64,000 bases of DNA from Vombatus ursinus (taxonomy: Eukaryota; Chordata; Mammalia; Diprotodontia; Vombatidae), in NCBI RefSeq assembly GCF_900497805.2, contig NW_020954636.1, positions 3,157,363-3,221,362 on the forward strand. Direction: 5' to 3'. Positions 42,626-53,560 of this stretch are shown here, piece by piece. Both the position numbers and the translations under genes were made by a program. The notes beneath the pieces are model-generated. The model searched no databases. It was not told where the DNA came from and saw nothing but the letters and a program-made list of their open reading frames with translations. How positions within the stretch are numbered: the first letter of the stretch is position 1; every line of letters begins with the position of its first letter.

Positions 42626-43794
42626 TTGTACTTGACAGGTGTGACCCTGTGAAAGTAACTCTTCCTCTTGGGACCTTAGTTCCCAATTATTCACCATGTG
42701 AGTTAATGTTTCTAAAATATCTGGATATAAAAGAAAGCATTCTGTCATTGCAAACTACCATGATAACTGTTATTATTTCATTTATTTTTATTTATTCCTC
42801 CCTGAATTTTTCATGATAGTTAATAATTTGATGAATTTTTAAAGTTGGAATGTTTGTAGCAGAGATACATGGTGAATTTTTCAGTAGAACAAAAGTATTT
42901 TTTTTTTGTAAATTTAATTATGTACTTGAGTTGTATTTGTCAAAAGGAGAAAAAAGAGAATTAAGTACAAAAGCAGAGGGAAATATAAAAAATATGGATG
43001 AAGGGGTGCTAGAAATTTCAAGAGATACCTAAAACTTAATTGCCTTCCTCTTGTTATGATTGTTAGGGTCAGGTAGCTTCTTTATCTATCTCTTTAGGTT
43101 TGCCTTAAAGCAAAGACTTTTGCCTTAAAAGCAAAATACAAGACATTCCAAACTTTACTTCTCTACAGCAGTAGCAAGTTGTCCATTAGAGAAATTACAG
43201 GAAATCCTGCTATGGTACATATTGTCAGATTAACTGCCTCATTACCAGAAATTTTTGGATTTTGGAAGCTTAAAGTTTGGCCCATTCCAGTAATGTTCAT
43301 TTTTGCATTCAATTTCTTTTCAGATAAGAGAATAGATGCCCTTCACTCAGTAAGAAAATCACATCCTACATCTATACATCTAAGATTCCTAGATTCATCT
43401 GAAGTATCTAGGAACTCTGTCATTAAAACCCTCATAAGGATCTTTGAAAAGAGGATGCAATCATTTTTTGGCGACTGGAGGAAAGGTGACCTTTTCTGTG
43501 GGTGCTGGATCTTCATAGGCATTTCACAAGCCTGAGAGAGTGAGAGGCCTTTAAAAAAAGTAGCTTCAGGTGCCGCTTCTGTACTACACAAAATGGGACC
43601 CATTTCAACAGCTTTTCATGGTCTATTAGGAGTACATTAAACAAGTGTCATAGTTGGCAAAGTACAGATCAACAATTTTCCTTAGTTGAGCCCTGACAAA
43701 GCTAAGCTTGGGGAAAACACTGGAGGTAGTAATCTTCCTTATTTTCTACCCTTAACAAGTATGTATTCCCATGCAGTAAGGGGAAAAATGATTT
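42626..43794. other. Unassigned; holds a 118-codon ORF at 43179-43535
   Basis: No repeat recognised. The plus-strand ORF at 43179-43535 has no recognisable domain, no splice-site context I trust and no family resemblance. Probably chance, but it lies in repeat-free DNA. Confidence 0.3.
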
Positions 43795-43975
43795 TCACAG
43801 AATAGAATTTCAGAAGTAGAAGGGACCCTAGAGATCAGCCCAACCCCCTTACTTTATAGATTGAAAAACTGAAGTCTAGAGAGGAAGAGTTCTTTTCCCA
43901 GTATTAGACAACAAGTAAGTGCCAGACCTGGAACTAGAACCCAGGTATTTGCCTCCCATGCCAGTGCACTGTCTT
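43795..43975 (-). repeat. MIR-related CORE-SINE
   Basis: 'tagaagggaccctagagatc', 'agcccaacccccttactttat', 'gaactagaacccaggtattt' and 'cagtgcactgtcttt'. Same group as 25680-25800. Confidence 0.65.
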
Positions 43976-43981
43976 TAAGAG

Positions 43982-44769
43982 TAGGGCTTCTTAAACTTTT
44001 TCCATTCATGACCCCTTTTCACCTGAGAAATTTTTACATGACCCAAGGTATACAGTTATATAAAATAGGTATACAAATCAAACATTTGCTGATAATAAAT
44101 CATAAAGTAATTTATTTTAAAACAATTCTTTGGTAAACATATAATTTTACCATTTAGTAAAGATGAAAGCAAATCTGCATACTAATGAGAGGGATATGCT
44201 CATTTATTCTTACATAAAGAATTAAATCTTCATGGAATATTTCATACTGCAGGACATAGAGCATCTTCAACATTTTTCAGAGTGGATTGATATTTTGACT
44301 TTATAATTGTCAGCGCTGAGAACACTGCTTTGCATAAATATGGAGTAAAAAATGGTAGAAGTATGGTTAAGGCCATTTCAGAAATTGTTGAAAATTCTGT
44401 CCTAATCCCAAGCCAAAATTCATTTAATGATTTTATATGTACAGTAAAAACACTGAAATTCATAATATGTAATAGTCTTGAATCTGAGCCAAGGTATTTC
44501 TGGCAGCATTTGTTGGCACTGTGTGGCATGATGGCATATGCAGTGCAAAGTGCATATATATGTTCAGAACCAAGGCTGCAGTGAAGTTGCACGATGTGAC
44601 ACAGGCATGTGCTGCCAGAAACACCTTGGATTCATTACACATTTGATTTTGAATTAATTTTTGGTTGTTGCATGTTCAGAAACCTTTTGCTGTTGCCAAA
44701 TTTTTCATGACCCCCACATTTAGTTACATGGCCCCATATGGGTTGAGACCCATAGTTTAAGAAGCACTG
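43982..44769 (-). mobile_element. hAT DNA transposon, internally deleted, with transposase remnant
   Basis: A 788-bp element whose two ends are inverted: 'gggcttcttaaactttttcc' on the left and 'tagtttaagaagcactg' on the right (complement CAGTGCTTCTTAAACTA). Near both ends 'catgaccccttttcacctg' and 'gacccccacatttagttac' mirror one another. The minus strand retains the end of a hAT transposase (see next entry). I saw no reliable 8-bp duplication. Confidence 0.8.
44242..44445 (-). pseudogene. hAT transposase C-terminus (dimerisation region) remnant
   Basis: The last 65 or so codons of the 116-codon minus-strand ORF resemble the C-terminal region of ZBED-like/hAT transposases, with residues such as 'KSLNEFWLGIRTEF', 'PYLCKAVFSALT' and 'IKSKYQSTLKNVEDAL'. 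In this family the segment mediates dimerisation and carries a conserved Trp and the Ser-Ala-Leu-Thr pattern. The rest of the transposase is absent and the ORF's upstream part shows no clear similarity. It is a fossil domain, not a host gene. Confidence 0.7.
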
Positions 44770-45654
44770 TTTTATGACAGAATATAGCCCTCTGTTGTTG
44801 CACAGGCAAGGACTATTAAAATAAATAGTCACTAGAGTCCTGGTTGACTCCTGTGACAATTGGACCCAGTGCCACCTAGGTCTTGGTAAGACTTATTACT
44901 AGCTTTTCTCCCCTAAGTCTTTTCCTTAGAGCATCTACCAGTGAAATAAAATAAAATTTAAAGGCATTGTGAGTTTTTAAGTAAGATGAATATAATTGAA
45001 ACATCTGAGATCAAGCTTGATTCTTTTTTCCCTCTGAGATTCTGTGGAGTTCCTTAAAAGAATGGAGGAAGTACTTCAAAAGGAAAACAAATTTGGGGGA
45101 AGGGACTCTGAAGAGAGATCCCAAATCTAGAGAGTGATGGGTGGAAGAAGGTGACAAAGAGAAGGGAAGGAGGAACTCTGAATATTTGACAACATCAGAT
45201 AGATTGCATGCTCTTCCCAGTAGAAGGTGGAGTCTAGGAAGTGATGGAAACTCAAGAATGGCATTCCAAAAATACAAAGGGAAGCCATTTTGATGAGAAG
45301 AGGAAAAGGAGAGGTATCCAAAGAGGCTGATATGGACACACAGAGAACTCACTAATTTACATTTAAAAAACATATCTATAGAGAATGAACATAAGACAAT
45401 ATGATCCTTCAAAAATAGTAAGGAGTGCTGACGGTCAAATGAGATAAGGTTGGAAAGGCCAACATATATTTAATTTGTTTTGAACCATTGAAAAAGCATG
45501 GCAGTATCATTTACAATGATGATTTGGGGAGGAGATCCTTAGCCAAATAAGGATAGAGGAGACTATAAAAAATAAAATAAATTATTTTAATGACATGTAA
45601 TTGGAAAAATCTTTTGCTTGAATAAAGAATTAAGCTAGGATAAGAAGGGAAACT
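44770..45654. other. Unassigned; holds a 133-codon minus-strand ORF at 45011-45412
   Basis: No recognised repeat, though the purine-rich plus-strand style of 45060-45420 suggests a decayed interspersed element. The Leu/Phe/Ser-rich ORF on the minus strand is best explained by that composition. Confidence 0.35.
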
Positions 45655-45985
45655 AAGAGAAATAAATCTTATGCTATCCACATCCAGAAAAAGAACCATG
45701 GAGTTGGAATGCAGGTGGAAGCATACTATTTGCTCTCCTTTTCTTTTGTTGTTTTATTTCTTCTTTCTCATGGTTCCTCCCATTACTTCTAATTCTTCTA
45801 TACATCATGACCAATGTGAATATATGCTTAATATGAATGTATAAATAGAGCCTATATCAGATTACATGTCTTCTTGGGGAGCGGTGAGGAGAGGGAAGGG
45901 GAGAAAATTTAAGACTCAAAATCTTATGGAAGTAAATGTTGAAAACTAGAAATAAATAAATTATTAAAAAATAAAACAAAAAAGA
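45655..45985 (+). repeat. L1 LINE 3'UTR and tail
   Basis: Sense-strand marsupial L1 3' end: 'tatgctatccacatccagaa', 'aaagaaccatggagttggaa', 'gaagcatactatttgctctc', 'cctatatcagattacatgtc', 'gactcaaaatcttatggaag', 'aatgttgaaaactagaaat' and an A-rich tail. Confidence 0.8.
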
Positions 45986-46124
45986 GAAATACATCTTTGC
46001 ATTCACTATCTCTGCTGAGTTTCTAAAATTCAAGATATATGAGGAATTAAAAAAAACCTATATAAATCCAAGAGCCATTCTCTAATGAATGAGTGATCAA
46101 AGAATAGGAGCAATTAGTTTTCAA

Positions 46125-46365
46125 AAGGATTGCCCCTACATGGCAGAGTGGATAGAGTACTTGATCTGGAATCAGGAAAATTTGAGTTCAAATCCAGATT
46201 TAGACAGTTAATATATATGTAACCCTAGGCAAGTCACTTTGCCTCTATTGTCCTCAGTTTCCTCTTCTTAGAAATGGGGATAATTCTTGCCTATTGTGAG
46301 TTAAATGAGATAGTATTAGTAAAGTGCTAAGCACTATAATAAGTACTAGCTATTATTAATAATGA
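46125..46365 (+). repeat. MIR/WSINE-type SINE
   Basis: 'gcccctacatggcagagtgg', 'atctggaatcaggaaaattt', 'gagttcaaatccagatttag', 'ccctaggcaagtcactttgc', 'gaaatggggataattcttgc', 'aagtgctaagcactataat'. Confidence 0.8.
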
Positions 46366-46514
46366 CATGAATGATTGCTTTAAATCACTAAGTAAAATGT
46401 AAATTAAAACAACTCTGACATATCATATAGCCAGCAAATTGCCAAAAATGACAGACATCTTAGCCACCATGCCACAGTTGACTTTTGACTTTGCACCTAT
46501 GAGCCCCTTTTCCC

Positions 46515-47885
46515 TATTTTTAAAATTAATTTATTTTTAATTTTCAATATTCATTTCCCTAAGTTTTTGAGTTTTAATTTTTTCCTTTTCCCCCTCTTTC
46601 TCTCCAAGAAGGTATGCAATCTGATGTAAGCTCTACATATACATTCCTATTAAACGTATTTTCACATTAGTCATGTTGTGAAGAAGAATTAGAACCAATA
46701 GGAGGAACCACAACAAAGAAGAAACAAAACAAAGCAGAAGAAAAAAAAAAGAACAAATAGTATGCTTCTGCATTCAGAATCCATGGTTCTTTCTCTGGAT
46801 GCGGATAGCATTTTCCATCATGTGACTTTTGGAGATGTCTTAGATCCTTGCATTACTGAGAAGAGCTACATCTATCAAAGTTAATCATCATACAATGTGG
46901 CTGTTACTGTGGTTCTTCTGGTTCTGCTCATTTCACTCTGCTTCAGTCCCTACAAGTCTTTCCAGGATTTTCTGAACTCCACTTGCTCATCATTTCTTAT
47001 AGCACAATAATATTCCATTACATTCATATACCATATCTTGTTCAGCCATTTCCCAATTCATGGGCATCCCCTCAGTTTCCAATTCTTTGCCACCATGGAA
47101 AGAGCTGCTATAAATATTTTTGTACATGTGAGTCCTTTTCCCATTTGTATGATCTCTTTGGGATACAGACCTAGAAGTGGTATTGCAGGGTCAAAGGGTA
47201 TGCATGATTTTATAGCCTTTTGGGCATAGTTCCAAATTGCTCTCCAAAAGGGTTGGATCAGTTCATAACTCCACCAACAATGCATTAGTGTTCCAATCTT
47301 CCCACATCTTCTCCAACATTTATCATTTTCCTGTTTTGTCATGTTAGCCAATCTGTACGTGGGATGTGGTACCTCAGAGTCATTTTGATTTGCATTTCTC
47401 TAATCAATAGTGATTTAGAGCATTTTTTCATATGACTATAGATAGCTTTAATTTCTTCATCTGAAAACTACTTATTTATATCCTTTTGACCATTTATCAA
47501 TTGGGGAATGACTTGTATTCTTATAAATTTGACTTAGTTTTCTAATCAGAGACACTGGTTGTAAAAATTCTTTCCCAGTTTTCTGCTTCCTTTCTAATCT
47601 TGGTTGCATTGGCTTTGTTTGTGCAAAACCTTTTTAATTTAATGTAATCAAAATTATCTATTTTGTATTTCATAATGTTATCTATCTCTTGTTTGGTCAT
47701 AAATTCTTCTGTTCTCCATAAATCTGACAGGTAAACTATTCCTTGTTCTTTTAGTTTGCTTATAGTATTAGCCTCCCTATCTAAATCATGTACCCATTTT
47801 GACTTTATTTTGATATATGGTGCCCCTTTGGTGAGTTCTTCAAAAAACTTCCATTTGGAGGAAAGTCCCAGTCCAACCATCCCTC
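46515..47885 (-). repeat. L1 LINE, about 1.4 kb 3' end with ORF2 C-terminus
   Basis: Antisense 3'UTR at 46515-47000, then ORF2 sequence. Two minus-strand ORFs carry L1 ORF2 endings: 47542-47880 ('FDYIKLKRFCTNKANATKI', 'AENWERIF') and 47058-47351 ('CWRRCGKIGTLMHCWWSYE', 'FDPAIPLLGLYP', 'FIAALSMVAKNWKLRGCP'). The first is the region before, and the second the Cys-rich C-terminal segment of, the L1 protein. It is 5'-truncated and the reading frame is interrupted between the two parts, so inactive. Confidence 0.93.
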
Positions 47886-47934
47886 ATTCTTAGCCATAAA
47901 CCATCAAATGGATACTTTCCTCTTTGACCCCATT

Positions 47935-48078
47935 TTCAGCTTTCCGATTACGTATTGTCTTCCTCTGGCTAAGTTCTTTGAGCAGAGACCATCTTTCTGA
48001 CTCTATGTGAATCCCCAGTGCTTAACACAGTGCCTGACATTTAGGAAGTGCTTAATAATTCTTGTTGACTGACTGATA
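47935..48078 (+). repeat. L2-type LINE 3' end
   Basis: 'tcagctttccgattacgta', 'gaatccccagtgcttaacac', 'agtgcctgacatttaggaag', 'cttaataattcttgttgact', with (GACT)n-like tail. Confidence 0.8.
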
Positions 48079-48079
48079 A

Positions 48080-48540
48080 GTTAATGTTGAAGGAACTACA
48101 TAACAAGATTGGAACAATAATGAACTGTTGGTGAAGCCATGACTTAATCCAACCATTCTGGAAAACAATTTGGAACTGTGTCAAAAACTTGACTAAAATA
48201 TCCACATTCTTTAATGCAATAGATCCCAATCCTAGACTTATACCCCAAGAAAGTCAAAGATAGAAAGATTCCATTTATGTGAAAATGTTCATAGAGGCAT
48301 TTTTGTGGTAGTAAAGAAATAGAAACAAAGTAGATGTCCATTGACTGGGAAATGATGAAATAAAGTCTGGGACAAGAATATACTGCAATATCACTGTGCC
48401 ATAAGAACGAACAAAAATGAAGATTTGAGAGTAACATGGTAAAACTTAAATGAACAGATATAGAATGAAATTGAAAAGAAAGGGAGATAGATTCCAGGTG
48501 GAAATGGGGTTGGAATTGCGACGGTACAGGAAAGAACACT
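48080..48540 (+). repeat. L1-type LINE ORF2 end/3'UTR, diverged
   Basis: Sense strand: 'tggtgaagccatgacttaat', 'ccaaccattctggaaaacaa', 'tttggaactgtgtcaaaaac', 'cccaatcctagacttatacc', 'catttttgtggtagtaaaga', 'gtccattgactgggaaatga', 'tatcactgtgccataagaac'. Same region as the C-terminal ORF2 of the L1 above, but older. The 131-codon ORF on the opposite strand is its shadow. Confidence 0.75.
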
Positions 48541-48637
48541 CACAGTACCTTAATAGTCATGATAAAATTTGCTCTGGAAAGATGATGTCTGTCTAGCATC
48601 ATTTGAATGGAAACTGTATTTATAACAATGAAGGAAG

Positions 48638-48825
48638 GCAACGGTAGTAGCATGTAAAGAGCACTGGACTGAGAGTCAGGAGACTTGAGCTCCTGGCCTG
48701 TCTCTGTCTCTGTCTCATGGTTATTTCCCTAGTCATTTTACCTCTTATAGCCTCAGGCTTCTCATCTGCAGAAAGAGGGAGTTGAATTTCTATGTCTAAT
48801 AGACATTGATTCTATGTTTTCATTA
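48638..48825 (+). repeat. THER1-type SINE
   Basis: 'gtaaagagcactggactgag', 'agtcaggagacttgagctcc', a small (TCTGTC)n expansion, 'cctcaggcttctcatctgca' and 'tagacattgattctatg'. Confidence 0.75.
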
Positions 48826-48829
48826 ACCA

Positions 48830-48853
48830 TTAACCATCATAAATGATGGTTAA
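48830..48853. repeat. Perfect 11-bp inverted repeat
   Basis: TTAACCATCAT and its exact complement ATGATGGTTAA separated by two A residues. Confidence 0.9.
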
Positions 48854-49920
48854 GTTTCAATGTTTTGACCATCTGGGGATATTTCTATTTCACTAGCTAG
48901 TATAGTCTCAAGTGAAAGGAATAACTTTCTATGATGGAATTTCAGATGTCAAGGAATGAATATTTCAGCCTAACTTAGGACCCATACAAGTCTTAAGTTA
49001 AATCATAAAATCACACAAGCAACTGCTTATTCTGTCAATGTGTACTTCTTTTCAAATATTAGGTCGAATACCATATGTAACTCAGAAAATGATGATCTTT
49101 TGCTCTGCAGAGTTTGCATCATAAAGACATAAAGAAGACAACCTGAAATTTATAAATCATAAGCAATTTTCACTCACACAAAATACTCTAAATCATTGCC
49201 TCAGAGTTGAGAATAATCCATATTTTAGGAGAGTTTTTGTTGCCTGTACTCAATGGAAAATGAGCTTGGACAACCTCTGTCAATAGGGTCATTCTGTGCT
49301 ATTGCTGGAAGTCTCAGCAAAAGTAATGATGGCTTTTAAAAAAATTCAGTCTTTCAAGATTTCTGTTGCTATAAGTTAAAACTCTTTCTACAGGAAGAAA
49401 TCATTTTTGGATTGCAGCCTCAGAATTTGGCCCTGCCAAAATATGCTTGACCAAATTTAAAACTTCATTCTAGTGACATTCTGTCAGTTTCCTATTCACC
49501 TTCCCCTTCCTTAAGAGCATTATTCTTCTCTGTGAGAATACATCTTCCTAATACAAACTCTTAATAACCCAAGGGACTCACTTTGACATTCCCTGAAGCT
49601 TATCCAGCCTACAGCACAGAGAGACAGTAGCTGCCTTTCAAGTCTTTTGCCTCTTTCTTGTTCCACTGAACATAAAAATAGATTGGAGAAATATATATTT
49701 TACAAGTTGAGTGGATTATTTGATTCTGGGTCTGTATTTCTCATAAAAAGCTTTCATCAGTGACTAATGCAAGGTTTCTGAAAGTGTAAAATATGCTTCT
49801 TAACTTGCTTGTAATTAAATTATTCTAGTTAATATGGATGCAACATGAACTAGGGCAAGAGAAAGAAACATACCTTTTCATGACTCTGTTTCAATATTCA
49901 TACCCCTCTTCTAGAGAGAA
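48854..49920. other. Unassigned
   Basis: About 1.1 kb with no recognised repeat or gene and no ORF longer than 60 codons. Confidence 0.35.
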
Positions 49921-49921
49921 T

Positions 49922-50702
49922 CATTCAATCAATCAACAAACATTTATTTATTAAGCTCATATTATGTTCCAGGTATTATGTTAAGTGCTTGGGATACAAG
50001 GACAAAACTGAAACAGTTTGTGCCGTTAAGGAACTTACATTCTTTTATTTTCTTTAATAATATTTTTTTCTACCCCCCCCAATTACATGTAAAAACAATT
50101 TTTAACATTTGTGGGTTTTAAGTTTTGAGTTCCAAATTTCATTCTTCCCTCCTGGCTCCCTTCCCCGTGATGGTAAGTAATCTGCTATATGTGTTCAATC
50201 ATGTAAAACACTTCTGTATTAGTTATTTTTTGCATGAAGACTTGAACAAAAGAAGAAAGAAAGGAAGAAAGAAAAAAATAGTACACTTTAGTCTGTACTG
50301 AGACAACATCAGTTCTTTCTCTGAAGGCAGATAGTATTTTTCATCATGAGTCCTTTGGTGTTGTCTTAGATCACTGTATTGCTGAGAATACCTAAATCAT
50401 TCACAGTTCTTCATCATAAATTATTGCTGTTTCTGTGTACAATGTTCTTCTGGTTCTGCTGACTTCACTTTTTTTTTTTTTATCAGTTTATGCAAGTCTT
50501 TCCAGGCTTTTCTGAAATCATCCTGCTTACCATTTCTTATAGCACAATAATATTCCATTACAACCATATATTGCGACTTGTTCAACCATTCCCAAATTGA
50601 TGGACATCCCCTTGGTTTCCAATTCTTAGCCACCACAAAAAGAACTGCTGTAAATATTTTTGTACAAGTAGGAAGGAACTTACATTCTAAAAGAGTAAAT
50701 AC
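49922..50702 (-). repeat. L2-type LINE 3' end split by an L1
   Basis: Left piece 49922-50043: (ATCA)n-like tail, 'caacaaacatttatttatta', 'agctcatattatgttccagg', 'gataacaag'-like 'gggatacaaggacaaaact', 'gttaaggaacttacattc'. It resumes at 50673 with 'aaggaacttacattctaaa'. Confidence 0.85.
50044..50672 (-). repeat. L1 LINE 3' end with perfect 16-bp TSD
   Basis: 629-bp 5'-truncated L1 in antisense. 3'UTR landmarks 'tttgtgggttttaagttttg', 'gcagatagtatttttcatca', 'gttcttctggttctgctgac'. The minus-strand ORF 50421-50705 gives the ORF2 C-terminus 'CTKIFTAVLFVVAKNWKPRG', 'CPSIWEWLNKSQYMVVMEYY'. Flanks aaggaacttacattct at 50028-50043 and 50673-50688 are identical. One of the younger L1 insertions. Confidence 0.95.
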
Positions 50703-51400
50703 CAAGCAGAGTGTTAAGCTTTGATAGTTTAAAACTGTACTATGATTTTTGGAACACCAACTTTGATAATCTCTCCTACAGAATCTATGTATATAATTAT
50801 TGGGCCTTTAAGGGGGAATAGAAACTCTAACAGGCAATTCAGTTGTTACCTGAAGAGAATTGTCAAAACTGAGACCGCGTGAAGTACAGAAAAGACTAAG
50901 AGAACTTCTCTGAGAGACTGAATTCATCAAGTAGAAAGATTCTGAAGAGGCTTTTGGAGGGAGCTGAGTTTAACTATTACCCTGTGGAAAAAAGATCCTG
51001 AAGAGGTAATTGTTGAGAGACTTTTCCTGGCCTCCTTAGAGATCTGGATGGTGGCATTAGGCTTCCAGAGTTCATGGAAAAGTCAGTTGCAATTGACAGT
51101 TAGAAATCTCTCTGGTTGTGATCTTTCTCACAGCTGACATACCACTGACATACTTAAATATATCTTTGGGTCATTTTTGGGGGGGGAATGAGTTAGACTG
51201 TTAATTCTAAAGTCAGTAACATTAATGATTAAGTCCATGGGACCCAGGATCAATACTGAGGGAGAGATAACAAAAACCTATGGGGAAAATCAGTTTCTCT
51301 AGTATATCTATAAATTGAGATGAAAGCTAAGAGTTTATTGATCGATTAATGAGATTGTGAATTTCTATTAATTTCAAAGGAAATATTAGGACATGCCCCT
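50703..51400. other. Unassigned
   Basis: No recognised gene or repeat. Small G run at 51178-51186. Confidence 0.3.
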
Positions 51401-51946
51401 GGATAATAATGATTATAATAGCTTACATGCGGATAGTGTTTTAAGATTTGCTTTATACAGTCAATCCTTGACATTTGTGTGCTTAAATTTTGCAACTTCA
51501 AGCATTCAGATGATTTTATTAGTAATTTCATTTTCATTTTCACATTGGCAACCATGTAAATTTATGGTTACACAAAGAAGAGAAAAAAAATCAGAGGCTC
51601 AATGTGTGCAATTCTGTAGAGCAGCTGGTATCTTAGTAGGCACATAACTGGTCTTGTTTACTCTGTAGCTATAAAGAGATCCACATGCATTTGTTACATA
51701 TTTTCATCGTTTGCCTCTAAAACTGAAGTTTTGTGTTACTGCTGATCTGCTGATCTGATCCAGCTGCTGTATTCTTCATGCTCTCCAACAGCATCCACCA
51801 GCTGTGAAGAATAGAGCGTTGGAGATGATGTTAAGACCTCCCTAACCTTGGCATTTTCTGACAGCAGTGACTGAAGTTCCAGAAACCTCTCTCTTGATTT
51901 TCAGAGGGTGGCCAAGGTAGGGAAGTTTACAGCAGTATAGTATATG

Positions 51947-52082
51947 TTTTTGTTTTTGTTTTTTTAGCTAGGCAATGGGGTTAAATGACTTGCCCAGGGT
52001 CACACAGCTAGTAAGTGTTATGTATCTGAGGCCGGATTTGAACTCAGGTCCTTTTGACTTCAGGAGTGCTCTATCCACTGTG
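51947..52082 (-). repeat. WSINE1-type SINE with perfect 17-bp TSD, inside Tigger
   Basis: Antisense: T/G-rich tail, 'ggcaatggggttaaatgact', 'gggtcacacagctagtaagt', 'ccggatttgaactcaggtcc', 'gtgctctatccactgtg'. The last dozen bases of the tRNA head are missing. Flanks cagcagtatagtatatg at 51930-51946 and 52083-52099 are identical. Confidence 0.95.
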
Positions 52083-52459
52083 CAGCAGTATAGTATATGG
52101 CATGACACCCTCACACCACCAGCTGACACAGTGGAAGCTAAGATTCAGGTTAAAAAAATCTTTTAGTTTAAAGAATTTTATATGCTGTACAGTGTTTAGG
52201 ATACTGAAGATTTCACGCATTATGAAAAATAAAAATTATCTGAAATAATTTAATTGAGATATTAGCCCTAAAGTTCATAGACTTCTAGGGAATTTCTGGC
52301 AAGAAAAATGTTTTGCACGTTACCAATTTTATTTTGCATACTACATTTTATGGGTTATTTCATGGTTAATGTATTAGGAAAAGTACATATTATCAGAATT
52401 AACTTGTTATAAAAATTATGTGCAGAAAAGTATATTTTCAGCAATCTCTAGTAAAAGAT

Positions 52460-52462
<3 letters not shown>

Positions 52463-52493
<31 letters not shown>
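52463..52493. repeat. (GT)n microsatellite
   Basis: About 15 GT units within the Tigger element. Confidence 0.95.
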
Positions 52494-52494
<1 letters not shown>

Positions 52495-52894
52495 TCACAG
52501 GAACCTAACCTCCAATTTGCTATAGGTTCAATGAATGAATATTTCCATTTTTTACTTTCACACCATTTTCTTGGAACATCTCATCTATGAAAGTTGAGGA
52601 CTGACTGTATATGTTCTCTCATTTGATTCTCACAAAAAAAATCTATTGCTAATATTATTATTCCCAATTTATAGATGGGTGAAAGAGGTTACGTGACTTG
52701 CTCAGGGTTACACTGCTAATATATATCTGAAGAAGGATTCAAACTCAGGTCTTCCTTGATGACAAATCTTGCACTGTCAAGTAGAAAGTACAGAAATGTG
52801 ATGGTTGCAGTTAGAAAGGAGTGAAGGTTGGTGTGGTTGGTGACTAGTTTAGCGTACCACAAGAGCCCACACAGGCTGTATTAGGGATGATCAT

Positions 52895-53265
52895 CTCTAA
52901 AACTCTGCTACATAAGTATTTATAGAATATATAAAAATGAATTCAAGGGAATTTGGGGGGCCTACAGCTGAAGGGATTATTAGAAATTTCATGTATAAGG
53001 TGGTACTTGAGCTGAATCTTGAAGTAAAGTAGGGATTCGGAGAGGCAGAGGTGAGATGGGGTGCATTCTAGGCACAGAGGACAGTCCATGAAAAAGCATG
53101 GAGATGAAAGAGGGAATACTATACATGGAGAACAGCAAGTCGCCCAGCATGATTGGACCTTAGATGCAAATGATCTAAAAGGGCTACTTGGAACTCTGAA
53201 AATGGGGAATTTAGGAGAATATTTGGGCAGTGTTATCTCTAGTACTGACTAAGGAAGAGATTAGA
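52895..53265 (-). repeat. L2-clade LINE 3' portion
   Basis: 'ggtggtacttgagctgaatc', 'ttgaagtaaagtagggattc', 'gggtgcattctaggcacaga', 'ggacagtccatgaaaaagca', 'gagaacagcaagtcgcccag' in antisense. Confidence 0.8.
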
Positions 53266-53309
53266 CAGAAGACGGTAGAGCAGCATCTTCTTTAGGTCTT
53301 CCCTTTGGA

Positions 53310-53560
53310 ATTTTAATAATAATAACACCTAGTATTTATATAGTGCTTTAAGGTTTGTAAAATTCTTTACAAATATCTCATTTTCTCCTCATGACAACCC
53401 TGGGAGTTAAGACCAATTATTATCCTTATTTTACAGATGAGGAACTGAGGCAAACAGAATTAAGTGACTTGCCCAGGGTCATACAGCTAGTAAGTATCTG
53501 AAACTGGATATGAACTCAAGTTTCCTGGCTCCAGATTTATACCACCTACCTGCCTCATCC
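53310..53560 (-). repeat. MIR SINE, full length
   Basis: 'cacctagtatttatatagtg', 'ctttaaggtttgtaaaattc', 'tatccttattttacagatga', 'ggaactgaggcaaacagaat', 'gggtcatacagctagtaagt', 'ccagatttataccacctacc' in antisense. One of the best-preserved MIR copies here. Confidence 0.9.

Larger units (their letters stand above)
51458..52607. mobile_element. Tigger-like (TcMar) DNA transposon, non-autonomous or deleted
   Basis: 1150 bp with inverted ends CAGTCAATCCTTGACATTTG and, on the complement of the right end, CAGTCAGTCCTCAACTTTCA. A TA dinucleotide lies on each side (51456-51457 and 52608-52609), as expected for the Tc1/mariner superfamily. No transposase domain is recognisable in the short ORFs. It contains a SINE (51947-52082) and a GT microsatellite. 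Confidence 0.85.
51402..52775 (-). repeat. MIR SINE split by a Tigger element
   Basis: Left piece 51402-51457 ('gcggatagtgttttaagatt', 'tgctttata'). Right piece 52608-52775 has 'tatgttctctcatttgattc', 'ttcccaatttatagatgggt', 'gttacgtgacttgctcaggg' and 'ttcaaactcaggtcttcc'. Removing the Tigger element and one TA restores the MIR phrase. Confidence 0.85.

Noticed and set aside
45011-45412. 133-codon minus-strand ORF
   Set aside because: Leu/Phe/Ser-rich, opposite a purine-rich strand, no family resemblance; compositional artefact most likely.
48144-48539. 131-codon minus-strand ORF
   Set aside because: Antisense shadow of a plus-strand L1 ORF2/3'UTR fragment.
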